From contig VUYV01000004.1 of the NCBI GenBank assembly GCA_008711295.1, forward strand, positions 4,623,129 to 4,687,128: a stretch of 64,000 bases of DNA, in the 5' to 3' direction. The DNA is from Anarhynchus alexandrinus (Eukaryota > Chordata > Aves > Charadriiformes > Charadriidae). How positions within the stretch are numbered: the first letter of the stretch is position 1; every line of letters begins with the position of its first letter. The position numbers and the translations under genes were made by a program. Below, piece after piece: positions 1 to 11,450 of the stretch. The notes below the pieces were generated by a model. The model was not told where the DNA came from. It did no database searches and was given only the letters and a program-made list of their open reading frames with translations.

Positions 1-1872
1 TCCAGGTGGATATTAGGAGCTGCCTGACCGGCATCCTCAGCACCTCCTCTCAACCACCTTGGGAGTCCATCTCTGCCCCTCCGGGTTGCGTGTGAGCTCC
101 TCAGCGTGCAGGGGCTGGACACTGAGCGAGGGGATAAATCCTGTCTTGGCTCCAAAAGGGCCAGATCCACAGGCTCCCAAGTGCTTAAAAAAAACACAGT
201 AAAAACTGCTTAGCCCCACTGACCGGCTGCTATCGGAGTTAAGGTGGTTTCCCAGCCCTGGGACAGTGAAAGCTGCAGCGCAGCTCTAATCACTGTGTTT
301 TCCACTACCTAGTTTGGAAAAACAAATAAGCTCTCGGGTAATTTAGAGCCCTGCTCAGGCAAAGAGGGGTACAGGATCGCAGTTCGACTGACACCAGCCT
401 TCTCCAGCACTGTCATAATCAATATTCATTAACTGAAGTCTATTGGACTTGGAGATTTACTGCTATTAATGAGCCAGGAGTCTACCTTAGTGTGGTTTAT
501 GAAGGAAATTTTAGGTCTGCTAATAAAAAGAGTTGCTTTTCTGCAGTTTCTTAGCCCTGTCCCTGGGCTGTGCTTTCATCACTAAAAAGAGAGAACTGGA
601 GCATGTGAGTAGAGCCAAAAGAGAGAACAGCAGAGGGAAACTTCTCTTCAGAGCTGGTGGAAGGCACCTGTGGGTTGGTGCATGGCCAGCTTCAGAGATA
701 ACCTTCTTGCTTCCCTGAAATTTTTTAAGTCGCCACCCTGCCTGCGCACCAGAGGAGCAAATCTTGAGCTGCTTGGGGACATCACCTGCTTGGCAGCAAG
801 GCGGAGCACTCTGGCCGCTTTGCTCGGGTACCTGGAGCACCATCAGGCATGAGCACCCCTCTGGAACCCAGGGAACGTGTCCTGGGTGGGTGATTCCTGG
901 CTGGAGGATGTCTGCCAGCGATGACCATGTTCCTCTGGGGCTGTAGTGCCAACCTGCCGCTTCCTGAGAACCAGCCCACGCCAAGCAGGATGTTCTCGAT
1001 GATGGTGCGCGCACAGACGATGTGAATGTCAACTCTGTCCTAACAGAGTTAAAGCCTGCAGACTCGGTGGCCTGCCCGTGTCCCCATTTTGTTGATAAAC
1101 GAAGGGAGCGAACCTTATCAAAACGAACAGACTGCAGCCCTGCTAACGCAGCTCCGCTTGCGCTAAAGATAATTGATGCTTTAATAACGCTACGCATTAT
1201 CCATATTGTGGCTGGAGTGTGTATGTGAGGAGAAGCATCAATCACAGGGGGCTGTATTTAACTTCCATCAAGTATGGAGGTGGGTGGCGAGGTGCGTTCT
1301 TGTGCTGCTCTTGGAGAAAGCGTTGGGCTCTGAGATATGAAGCGAATGAATCATCACATCCGTTTTGCCTGCATCGGTTTCCCGCAGATTGGGAGAGTGA
1401 GGATGTACGTTTTTGTTATCTCGGCTGGAGACGGGAGATACCAAGTGTTGGGGTATTGGAAACAGAGGTTCCATGACGAAGAACTGCCGTTCCCAAGTGG
1501 AAGGCCTTCAGTCTCGTCTGCTGGCAAAGGGACAGATCTCTCTGCCGGCTGTGCTGCTCTGTGCAGAGAAGGTCCTCCTGCAACCGGGGCAATGGCTCCT
1601 GGAGTTGAGTGAGCCTTGAGAGAAACTGGAGGTGAAATTTGCTGCTGTGTGACACAGGTAGACTTACAGGGGCCGGCTAGGGCGAGGGATGCAGGCAGTA
1701 AGTGAAGTCCCACCACTGTGACAGCCTTGTGGGCAGGCAGCGGGGCTGTCTGCCGTGATGCTGCTGGTTACCCAGCGTGTGCCCCGGGGCGCTGCTGCAG
1801 AGCCCGGCAGCGCAGCTCCAGTTGGCTGTGTGCTCAGCCAAGTCCGTGGGTCAGCGTGCAGTGGTCATCTTT
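1..1872. other. Non-coding unique sequence, no recognised gene
   Basis: This stretch is moderately GC-rich and I recognise no gene or repeat family in it. A 241-codon open frame runs on the minus strand (520-1245), but several other frames on both strands are open over the same bases. The translation has no recognisable domain, so I treat it as chance. It is probably intergenic or intronic. Confidence 0.6.
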
Positions 1873-2296
1873 ACAGAATCGCAGAATCTCCTAGATTGGA
1901 AAAGACCTGTAAGATCATCTAGTCCAATCATTAACCTGACACTGACAACCCACCACTAAACCATGTCCCTGAGCACTGTATCTACACGACCCTTAAATAC
2001 CTCCAGGGATGGGGACTCCACCACTGCCCTGGGTAACGCGTTCCAATGCATGATGACCCTTTCAGTAAAGAAATTCTTCCTAATATCCAATCTAAACTTC
2101 CCCTGGTGCAACTGGAAGCCATTTCCTCTTGTTCTATCACCTGTTACTTGACAGAACATGTCAACCCCCACCTCTCTGCAACCTCCTTTCAGGTAGTTGT
2201 AGAGAGCGATAAGGTCTCCCCTCAGCCTCCTTTTCTCCAGGCTAAACAACCCCAGGTCCCTCAGCTGTTCCTCATCAGACTTGTGCTCCCAGGGTC
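1873..2296 (-). mobile_element. CR1 LINE, 5'-truncated copy (3' end of ORF2 and 3' UTR)
   Basis: CR1 is the dominant non-LTR retrotransposon of birds and usually survives as 5'-truncated copies. The left edge carries a degraded octamer tail (two AGAATC-type units) followed by the usual 'TTGGAAAAGACC' block. The 'ACCTCCAGGGATGG' block lies further in, so the element reads right to left. On the minus strand the end of ORF2 is partly preserved, with the residues [19 protein letters not shown] and, upstream, a block around [19 protein letters not shown]. It shares the block 'GAGAGCGATAAGGTCTCCCC' with the copy at 58.3 kb, so the two probably belong to one subfamily. It is too short and diverged to be active. 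The right edge is approximate. Confidence 0.92.
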
Positions 2297-3645
2297 TCTG
2301 ACCACTCACCAGCCCAACGCACCCATGGGATGGCTCCGAGCCTTGGAGGAGCCAAAGGGAACAGGAACAGATCCACCTTTGCATCCTGCCCCAGGACTCG
2401 GCCTCCTGCACTCAGTGCATCATGTGTAAAGCTGCAGCGTGTGGCTCCTTCCAGAGGTATGGTCCTCTCCTCTGAAGCTTTTCCTTGTGAAGATGACTCC
2501 TGGAGCATCTTGCCTGGCTGAAATGTTTCCTCTGGCCCATGTCTGCCCAAAGGTATTTAGTAAATGAATCCTGTTATCTTTGAGGAGCTGAGTATAGACA
2601 TTGATGAGAGCTTTTATTGTCTTTCAGCTTATCAAGATATTTATGGCCTGATTTACCTCAGACTTGCTCTTTATTTCATACTTGGCAGCAGAGGTGGTTT
2701 TCCCAGCAAAAATTCTCCCCATTTTCTGTGCCCAAGAGTGGGAGGCCGCAGCCCCCATCTCCCTCCTGGGGGGTGTTGCTGTCACTGGCAACTTTTGGCT
2801 GGGGACTTTGGTCCTGGTGGTCTGAGTTGCTGGTGTGGAGCCTGCCACGTGGCGTCCCACAGGCCAGCAGAGCTGGAAGCCACCCCGCGTGGTTCTCCTG
2901 ACTCCTCCTGTGTGCTCCTCACCTTGTGTGGAGGGAAATGCCACCCTGAGCGTTCAGTGCAGAGCTGAGCAGCAGGTGATTGCTATTTGGGAGTTTCATC
3001 CGCTGCTGGTCTCTTACCTCCTGGTTACAAGACTGTGGAGAAGCTTTTAGAAGCTGGCAGCGTGCGCTATCATGGAGAAAACCAGATCTAAAAACCTCTG
3101 GTTTGAAACTAAAAGACAGGGATCAGAAAGAAAAGCGGAGTTTGTGACATCAGTTCAGTGTCACACTGTTTTGGTGCAGAGACCGGTGAGGTCGTTTGGT
3201 CTCAGATGACATCTGATGTGTGAAGAAGGATGGGGGAACTGGCTTTTTGGAAACTTGCTGGTGTAGGATGACCCTGCTGGCGTCCATTATTTGTCCCAGA
3301 GCCATGCCAAAGCCAGCATGGGGCAAGAAGGGGTGAGAGAGCTCTCATGGGAAGTAACTTTGGATGTTGTCAGGTTAGCAGGTCCCAAAGACCAGAGCAG
3401 CACTGTCAGGACTGGCACAGGACCCGTGTTGCCATCGTGGTGGCCTTGCCCATCCAAGTTCCCCCCGAAATCTGAGCACTCCATTCCCGCCCTGCAGGGC
3501 TGGCTGCCTGCCGGGATGGAGCTCAGCCTTGGAAAGGGTGGAAGAAACAGAGGCGATTGCTCTCCTCGTTGCTGCTCCTGGGGCGACGGGTGACATCGGA
3601 GCCTCGCCGATGGTTAGCGTGATGGCTGCAGTAGTTGTTATCTCC
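2297..3645. other. Non-coding unique sequence, no recognised feature
   Basis: There is no recognised gene or repeat family here. Open frames are short, overlap on both strands and show no known motif. CpG frequency rises toward the right-hand end, where the CpG-dense block begins. Confidence 0.55.
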
Positions 3646-3839
3646 GAAGGCGGAGAAAAAGAAGGGGGCCCTGACGAGGGCACCATGCGATGGACGGGGC
3701 TGGTGAGGGCACCAGGCGATGNATTATTGCAGCGGTGACAGTCCCTGGCTCGACTGAACGGGGGAAGGCGGGGAAAAAGAAGGGGACCCTGACGAGGGCA
3801 CCATGCGACGGACGGGGCTGGTGAGGGCACCAGGCGATG
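3646..3839. repeat. Duplicated GC-rich segment, two copies 118 bp apart
   Basis: A segment of about 76 bp at 3646-3721, beginning GAAGGCGGAGAAAAAGAAGG, recurs at 3764-3839 with only a few substitutions. The copies start 118 bp apart. Each holds two internal GGGCACCA blocks. An undetermined base (N) sits at 3722, exactly at the end of the first copy, so copy number and joins may be mis-assembled. The duplication gives a false impression of a long coding frame on the minus strand. I infer a local tandem duplication with diverged intervening sequence. Confidence 0.8.
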
Positions 3840-4130
3840 GACGGGGCTGCAGGTAGGGCTGAACCGGGGCTGTCCTGGGGGCTGGGGCGGAGCCGGGCCA
3901 GTGAATCGGGGCTGGTGGCCACTAGAGGACGGTGCAGACCGGGCCCGGCGGCTCCGCTCGGCTCCCGCCAGGCGCTTGTGTCTGTGCAGGGGAGGCGACG
4001 GCAGCCCGTCTGTCCGTCCGTCCGCCCGCTGCCAGGGGAAAGCGGTCCCTGCAGCTCCCGCGGGAACGCTGGTGCCCGCCCGGGCTGGAGCCGGCGGAAG
4101 GTGTGTAACCGCGTAGGGGAGTTACCCCCC
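3780..4130. promoter_or_regulatory. CpG-dense block, possible CpG-island promoter
   Basis: CpG dinucleotides are frequent: lines beginning at 3901, 3961 and 4021 each hold about six or seven per 60 bases, unlike most of the window. A GC-box-like GGGGCGGAG lies near 3886, and a (GTCC)n run lies near 4008-4024. A possible splice donor (GGAAG followed by GTGTGTAA) sits at 4100/4101, which would allow a non-coding first exon on the plus strand. I see no TATA box or clear initiator. It could equally be a methylated GC-rich repeat block rather than a promoter. Confidence 0.35.
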
Positions 4131-6599
4131 CGCAAACCACGTAGGAGGGTAAATCCCCCCCCAAACCAGAGAGCCGTGGGGGTTAGCGGGACCTGAGGTG
4201 GTCCTGCCAAAGAAACTGCCCCGCCGCGACCCCATTGTCCCCATTGGGGTGATGGCTTTGCAGGACTGAGGGTGGGAGAAAGAAAAGTCGGAATGCCCGG
4301 CTGCGTCCTGGTGTGCGGTGACTGCAGGGAGGTGCATCCGGGTGGCCTGGGCCGGTGGCCTTGGCCAGCGTCCTCCCTCTTGCCAGGGTGGTCTCGCAGG
4401 TGTCTCGGCGGGCATCGCGATGTAGGGGATGGAGATGGTCACGCTTTGAATGAAAGGTGCCAATTTTCTCTCCCAGCATTGCACTTCCAGGCTGTGATAT
4501 GGTGGGCTCCAACCCTCCTTTGGTCCAGGTGACTTGTGTGTCACCAGCTGCCGTGACTGAGCCCATGCCAGTGAACACTTTGTTTGCTGACACTGCACCG
4601 CTCTGCTGCGTGAGCAGCCCTCTCCTGGCTCTTCCCAAAGTGAAAAATGGGAAGGAACAGCCTTCTCCGCTTCTTCCCACGTGTGGCATTTCATCCTTAT
4701 GTTTTTAAAGCGTGTCCTAAAGATTCTCAGTCCCAATTTAGGAAACCGTTCTGATTCAGGATAGCATTTGAATATATGCTTCAAATGCCTTGGCAGATGA
4801 GAAGTAAATTTGTACTTTAGAGCACTTGACTGTCTTTGATGCTCCCCTGAATTCCTTACTGGGGAACTGGGGTGGCAAAGCACCCACCAGGGGATGTCTG
4901 AACAAAATACCAACAGGGCGCAGGCTGCAGCCCCATGTGCCAGGCTCACTTTCAGAGGTCCCCTCAGCCTGAGGAGCAGTTCCACCTCCAAAACCCTTAT
5001 GGCTGTGCCAAGCGCTCGGTGCAATCACACAGAGGACCTGCAGGAGAGGCTCTGCTGGCTGGCAGGGGTTGCGCCCCACCAGCTCTCCTGTCCCCAGAGC
5101 TGCCCCTGGGGACAGGGCTGGTTTTGGCGTGCTGGGACCCTGCCTGCACGGTCAGCTCTGAGCACAGGGTATGGTTAGTCTCTCACGCTGCCAATCTCAT
5201 ATCTTTTGTGAAAGTCACCTTCTCGTGATGATCCGCCAGCAGGAGTCACTGGCTGCAGCTGCAGAGTCCCAGCCTTCCTTCAGTGTTACACAGAAAATGA
5301 GGGGAGAGGGATCTTCTGGTGCAGGTTTGTCCTTCTGCCTGAACAAGTACTTCACCACAGCAAATTGTGCATAAGAATATATAAAAATCAGGCTAGTGCC
5401 CGATATTTGACCATGGGCTCAGAGGAGATAGTCTCATGGGCTCTTCTGGCTTTCACACTGATGAGAGATGCTCATATAGATAAATAATGAGGCGGGAAGC
5501 ATCCAATTAAACACTCATCCCAGCCCCCCCCAGTAGGAACTACCCCTTTATCACTCTATAATGCATCATAAAGGCTCTCTTGATGTTTTTCTACTGCGTG
5601 TAGCAAAACAGAGCTGGATTCTGTCTCTGTTTTAGCTGTTTATAACACTATTCATCATCGCTGTAGCTAAACATGATCTTACTTTGATAATAGGACTCCA
5701 AGCAGTGATAAAATAAAGTGAGATTAAAATAACTGCATAATAAAATTCCAGATTAAGCTGAAACTATGGTAAATCTTTCAGAGCTGTAGAAAGGTAAGAG
5801 CTAAGCTGCGTGGACTCAGTATTTTGTTGAATGACGGGTAAAATGTGTTGATCCACATTATAGTTTTATGTCTGTTTCTGTATAATCACCGTAACTACAG
5901 TTCAGCTGCAGTTTGGCACTTAGAAGGATCTCCTTTGAATGTAGAACCTGTTGCATGTCTTTTGTTTGGCTTTTATAATCTTGAAACAGTAGAGAAAAAA
6001 AGACTTTTCTTGTGCAATAACAGGTGACGGGTATTGACTCGTCCCTGGGCACGGGGGCTGTGAAGAAGATGGGAAGCACGGATCCCTTCTCCCCTGCTGG
6101 GAGTGGTTTGGTTTTCCTGATTCAGCATGGTACCCCTGCATGTCCTGACTGCAGACTGTGGCTGTGAAGGAGAGGGATGGGACGGGGTGGGGGTCACAGG
6201 TGCCCCTGCACCTTGTGAGTGGCCGGGACTCCCCTTTGCCTCGCCTCCTGCAGACGGAGCCGCGTGTCTCGGGTGTTACAGCCGGGCAGTTGGTCACTCG
6301 TCCCTTAACGGCGAGCCGCCTAACGGCCCAGTCAACCTCCTGGCCACCCGTTCCCATCTGCCAGCAGCGATGATGTGACCCCTGGCTTTTGGTTGAGGCC
6401 TTGTCATAGCTCTGACGGCACTTGAGAGCCGTGAATCGTCTCAGCCCCCTTTGCTAATTGCCAGGGAAGTCTGATGGCAAACGCCGCTGCCCGAGGGAGG
6501 AAGCTGTGGAGCCTTTGAAGTGATGCACCGCACTGGGCAGCTGCGGGGACCTTGGGTGGCTGATTGCCTCCGGCACTTCTCACCCAACGTCGTACCTTT
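4131..6599. other. Non-coding unique sequence
   Basis: A C-run pair at about 4126-4168 forms an imperfect direct repeat of roughly 30 bp. Beyond that I recognise nothing. The stretch at 5380-5900 is AT-rich and resembles ordinary intergenic DNA. A minus-strand open frame of 300 codons (4122-5024) has no recognisable domain and is overlapped by open frames in other phases, so it is not annotated as a gene. Confidence 0.55.
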
Positions 6600-6790
6600 T
6601 TGGTTGCTGAAGAGGAGCGGAGCCGGGGCAGGGCGGGCGAACGCAGCGCTGGGCGCTGGGCTGGGGGAGCTGCCCGGTGCCGGTGCTCAGCTCAGGCTGC
6701 CCGTGCTCAGCATCGCGCCGGGCGGGAGCTGCCGCTGTGATGAGCCGGGGCTGCGGCTCCTCCTCGGGCACCGCAGATGCTACAGGAGGG
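6600..6790. promoter_or_regulatory. Second CpG-dense block
   Basis: CpGs are clustered here, about six per 60 bases, with GC-box-like GGGGCAGGGCGGG near 6619. The block is short, under 200 bp, and is flanked by ordinary sequence. It might be a small CpG island or a remnant of one. I see no exon attached to it. Confidence 0.25.
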
Positions 6791-9510
6791 GAAACATCTC
6801 CTCCTTTTATCATGCTGAGCTCACGGTACGGGCTTGCAAACGGGGAACTGAACAAGTTCCAGATCTTCTTGCTTTAGAGAACCGATGGCACTTTTGTATT
6901 CTTTTGATTTACTATTTATTCTTTCAGTTCAGATCAGTGATCCGGCACTTGGCTCTGCTTAGCGTATTGATTAGTCCGGAATCCCATCTGCCACTCTGCT
7001 GCAAGGTATTGTAAAACTATTGTGAAGCCCTGAAACACTTCCGAAATTATATCAGAGCCTCGTGCTCTCCTTGCCAACAAGCGTCTCCTGGAGCAGCTTT
7101 GAAGGTAGGCAGGGGAGGAAGATTACTGGAGCAGGTTTTGAAAAGGAAAATTAGAAATTATTTAGCAATGTGATGCAGCCAGGGACCCCTCTCAGCCTGG
7201 GTCCGTGGCAGCCCACTTGTTGCTGGAGTTTTGCCCTATGAGATGAAGCCGCTGCCATGACCAAGTGCCACACACGCCGTGGAGCAGGGCTGGCGGTGCT
7301 GGTGCCGTGTCCCATCCTTTCCCCCTCCCGTGGCTGTGCTGTACAGCAGCTACACAGTGAGGGGAGAGCGGGGACCGTCTGCTGGGTGTCCCTTGGCCCC
7401 ATCAGGGAAACCTGAGCGTTGCCAAAAAGAGAGCGACTTCTGCAGGTGTTGCGCGGGGACAGGAGGGAAGGAAAATCAGGCTGCAGTGCTGGCGGGCAAA
7501 GGGAGCAGGAGCGGGGGTGTGCGCCACCAGAAAGGGCCCTGTAGACGCGTCAGATGCAGAGCTTTGAATTCCTTGAATGACATTATGAGAGAGGAGTTTT
7601 CCCCTCCCTCTGCTCTGCACCGCTGCAGAGCACTGAGCCTGATCCTCTGGGATGGACCTGGTGGGCGTTGGGGGCTGCTCCTAAAGCCCCTGCATCAGTG
7701 ATGGACGGACGGACTGACAGACCCGTCTGTCCTCCAGTCCCGCTGGTTGGGGACATGGGGGTAAGGCACAGAGGTCAAACGCTTCTCCCCATTTCCTTGT
7801 CCAAGGATCTCCCTTCGCTCCAGCCTCAGAGCTGGAGTTCAGCCCTTCCGAACCGGCTGATGTTAGAGAAGGAGACTTTGAATTTTGAACATGCAAGAAA
7901 CTGCCTCTGTAGGTTTGAATGACTCATAGCGTATAAATGATGCCTGAACGTTAATGTACATTTCAGTATGAACGTTTCGGAGTGGATGATAACTTCACCA
8001 CGTGCAGCAACATCGCACCAAAGACCAATTCAGCCTGGGGTGGTTGCTTGCAACTGCACCACCATCGATCCCTGCTTATTGTGGGCAAAGGGAGCAGTTC
8101 TCGTTGACTCGTGAGCCAGGGGGACCCCAGGAGAGAGGCAGGGAGCGGGAAATGACAAAGATGTGTCTGTCCATTGGAAAGGTAAATTGATCCTGAGGGT
8201 TAGCAAGTCACCAGTATGTACGGCAGCGGGCTCGGGCCGAAGCGAGTCCCTGGTAGATGAGAAGATCAAGCCTGGAAGGCTGCTGCCAGTGAAACCAGTG
8301 GGACTGAAGTCTCTGGTGGTCCGGGACTAATTCTGACCCTGCCTCTGACAGGCGAGAGCAGTAGTGGGCACAGCGTGGCTGGGAAGGGAAGGTTGATGTG
8401 CCTGGCAGAATGTGCATTTTAATTGCTCATTTTCTTTCCTTTTTTATGTGATTTGATTGTGAATTATGTTCTCTGCATTTGTAATTAGAGGGTAGAGCAG
8501 ATGGCGAGGCTTTTTCTGAAGTGATGTAGCCATTGAAATAACTCATGCTACTGGCTGACAGTTTGCGAGGAACGGGTGTGTTATGCCATGAAGATATCAG
8601 GGAGCTGCTCTAACAGAGACCCCCTTCTTAAATAGTCCGAGACAGATCTTTAAATGGCAGAAATCAGCATCGCCCCACTGCAATCCGCATCCAGGCTGGT
8701 TCACACCCCCTAGAAAGCTCTTCTCCGGGGAGAAACTGCTTTGTCCTTACACCTAGAAATGCCTGCTGGTTGGGTTTGCCATCAGCTGTGCTGTATTTAA
8801 TTAGGTGTGACACACCGCAGCCAGCCCACAACATGCTAGCTGGGCTTCTTTGCCTGCGGGTTGGAACGGGACAGCTCTTCCCACCCCTGGGAGATGCCCA
8901 GCTCTGCTTTGTCTCCGTATCCTGCACCGAGAAGCAGGATTTTTGTAATTCAAAACTTCCAGCGAAGTTACGAAGCCGGACTCAGAGAGACAAGCCTCGG
9001 GAAGCTGCAAGAGTTTCAGTGAAGGGTGAAATCACTTCGCCTCTCTCTGTGTCAACCAGACACGTCCATTCATCAGCTTCCCACTTGGTTAGTGATTTGC
9101 AGTGAAAATGTTGGACTGGAGTCTCAAAACAGTAGTGGATCCTAATTATAGTTTTGAAAAAGAGAGGAAAACCCTTCCTGGAAAGTTGCTGAAATATGTT
9201 TCAGACTTTCATTCACGTCTTCTTTTATCAGACACAAGCTTTTGGTGTCTTGCCAGTGTGCAGAGCAGGGACCTGAGCTAACGGGTCTTTTTCTTGGACC
9301 TGTCATTGAACAGCCCTTTTCCAGTTCTAATTTCCGTACGTCTCCAACAAACCTCGGGCAGCTCTGGGATGCTTTTGATACAGTATTTTACTGAAAATAA
9401 TTGTAGGGAAAACCTGCGCAGTTCCTGTGCATCATTTTGCATAGTTTAATTTTACTATTAAAGCAAGTGTCTGCTGCGTGTGCTGGGGAAAGTGCTGCGC
9501 GCTGGGCTGA
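6791..9510. other. Non-coding unique sequence
   Basis: There is no recognised gene, RNA or repeat family. Short open frames overlap on both strands without known motifs. The region is mixed in composition, with a more AT-rich segment around 8410-8480. Confidence 0.55.
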
Positions 9511-9538
9511 GGGAGGAGGAGGAGGAGGAGGAGGAAGA
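9511..9538 (+). repeat. (GGA)n microsatellite
   Basis: About nine GGA units run almost perfectly and end in GGAAGAG. Translated on the minus strand it gives a serine or leucine run, which is an artefact of the repeat. Confidence 0.95.
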
Positions 9539-11431
9539 GTGTGACCTGATCAGTGTTGGCAGAAAGCAGAGGAGCACGGCTTTCAGTGAGGGCTGAGGAA
9601 AACTCAGTTCTGAACTCTGCTGGCAATTTGGTGCCCTGGGGACCGTACCCTGCAGGGCTGAGTTTCCCGGGTGGAGGGCACATCCCCCAGAGGGCACGTC
9701 CGCTCTTAAGGGAAGTCAGTCCTGCACTGGTGAGTTTGCCCCTGTTGAGGGTCTCCTTCATCTCATGGCTATGTAGGCGCACCTAGAGGAGATCAAAGGG
9801 ACAAAAGGAAACAAGATTTAAGTGTGATGTTACCTTCCCTACGTGACTGAACTCTTTCTGAAGTATGTACGCTGTGATTTTTTGGCAAAGTGCAGGCTGC
9901 GTCGTGTTACGCTGGGGATAAATAGTCGTGCGGGCACCTTCCCACCCTGCTTGCTCACCCAAAGGTGACTTTCACCTACGGGTATTTATCTTTTGGCACT
10001 TAGCTTAAATTGGGCCTGGCCTGCAATTCATTCTAATCGGCGCCGAGTAAGACTTGGAGGTTTAAATCTACAGGAAGGTGTCTCACAGCTGTGAGCAGGA
10101 GAGCAGGTCCTGCTCGTGTTCTCCCCTATTGGGACCCGAAGCAGTCGGGGGTCACACGAACTGGCTGTGGGGGAGACGGCCCAGAGCAGCCTGGGGCCGC
10201 CCTGTGTTGGCGGGATGTCTGCTCTCACAGCGACGCGATGGCGCTGGGCAAAACCCTCCTGCCCGTGGTTGTTAGGCACGTTTAGAAAATGAGGGAAAAG
10301 CTGGAAAATCCTCAGCTCGGTGCTTCGGGTACAGCTGCCACCATGTTTTGAGGTCCTTGTTCCCAAGTCCGTGAGAGCCCGTGGGAGCTTTTCTGTTAAC
10401 GTCAAACGAGCTTTGAACTGAACCTGGACAGCAGCGCGGGAAAAGCTGCCCTGGATGTTCCCTGCCAAGGGCTAATGAACGGCTCCTCAGCAGCGCTAAG
10501 AGCTGTGAAAAACGCTGCGTCACCATGACGCTACTGCACACAACCTCCCGGGATGCTGATGGTCCCACCACGACATATTTCTACCCGTGTTAGGCAATGC
10601 CGAAAGGGCAGCTCTGCTTGCTTGAAATGGGTACGTGTGGAGGATGAGCATCCCCATGCGTGGGTCGTAACAGGAACGAGCAGCCCTCTGCAAACGAGTA
10701 AGGAACAGCTCAAACCAGGCCCACAAACGCACTTGTGCGTGTGTGCAGCTCCCAAAATAAGCTGTTCCACCACCTTCCAGTTTCCCACCCCAGAAGGAGG
10801 AGGTGGTTCCCACTGCCTCTCCCCGTGCAGTTAGACCTTCTGCTTTCCTTCAGAAGTCCCTGATGCAGCGTGAGTGTCTGGTTAACGAGGCTCAGGACAC
10901 ACTGACGTTGGCGTTCCTTTCCCAGGCTGGCTGGAGGACACTCGTTTATGACATTCAATTATGATAAATGGAAGACATACGGAGTTTATCCCATGTCAGA
11001 ACCTCCATGACTGCCTCTGTGCTGAAATGTGTGTGGATGAACGCTTCACAGCCGTGGTTATTGCCGTCTGCCTCTTCCACTTTCCAGTAAAACTGATATG
11101 GGAAGGAGATACGCTGTGTGAGAGCAAAGGTTCACCCCTGTGTGGGATGACACCGGGCAGTGCAACTTAAGGTGAGCTTTGACCTACTCCTACATACATC
11201 CCTGAGGACTTTGGTCGCTCCACAGAGGCAGCAGAAGGCGCCACAGCGGTGCATCCTCCTGAGCCCCGGCTGTAACCCAGCACCTGCACCTCACCCTTCA
11301 GGCTGTGCTGGTGCAGCTTTTGTGTGCTTTGACACATAACCAACCACTAAGAAGGTCCCAAAACAAATCAAACCTACTTATGGGGGTGTGTGCCTGCTCT
11401 GGCAGGGCTCTGGTGGCTTCCGAAACAAGGC
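9539..11431. other. Non-coding unique sequence
   Basis: This is moderately GC-rich sequence with no recognised gene or repeat family. The overlapping frames at 10028-10571 and 10520-10834 are open on both strands and carry no family motif. Confidence 0.55.
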
Positions 11432-11450
11432 GGGGGGTGGGGAGGGTGGG
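11432..11450 (+). other. G-quadruplex motif with single-base loops
   Basis: Four G-tracts of six, four, three and three guanines are separated by single bases (T, A, T). Short loops of this kind are known to favour very stable parallel quadruplexes. The motif is directly visible; its folding and any role are inferred. Confidence 0.75.

Noticed and set aside
520..1245. 241-codon open frame on the minus strand
   Set aside because: There is no known domain, other phases on both strands are open over the same bases, and the composition explains the lack of stops.
1956..2411. 151-codon minus-strand frame as a host gene
   Set aside because: Its C-terminal half is the CR1 ORF2 end, so it belongs to the transposon remnant and not to a host gene.
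3638..5024. Long minus-strand open frames of 190 and 300 codons
   Set aside because: They lie over the GC-rich duplication and CpG block. Stop codons are rare in GC-rich DNA, the two overlap in different phases, and neither shows a recognisable motif.
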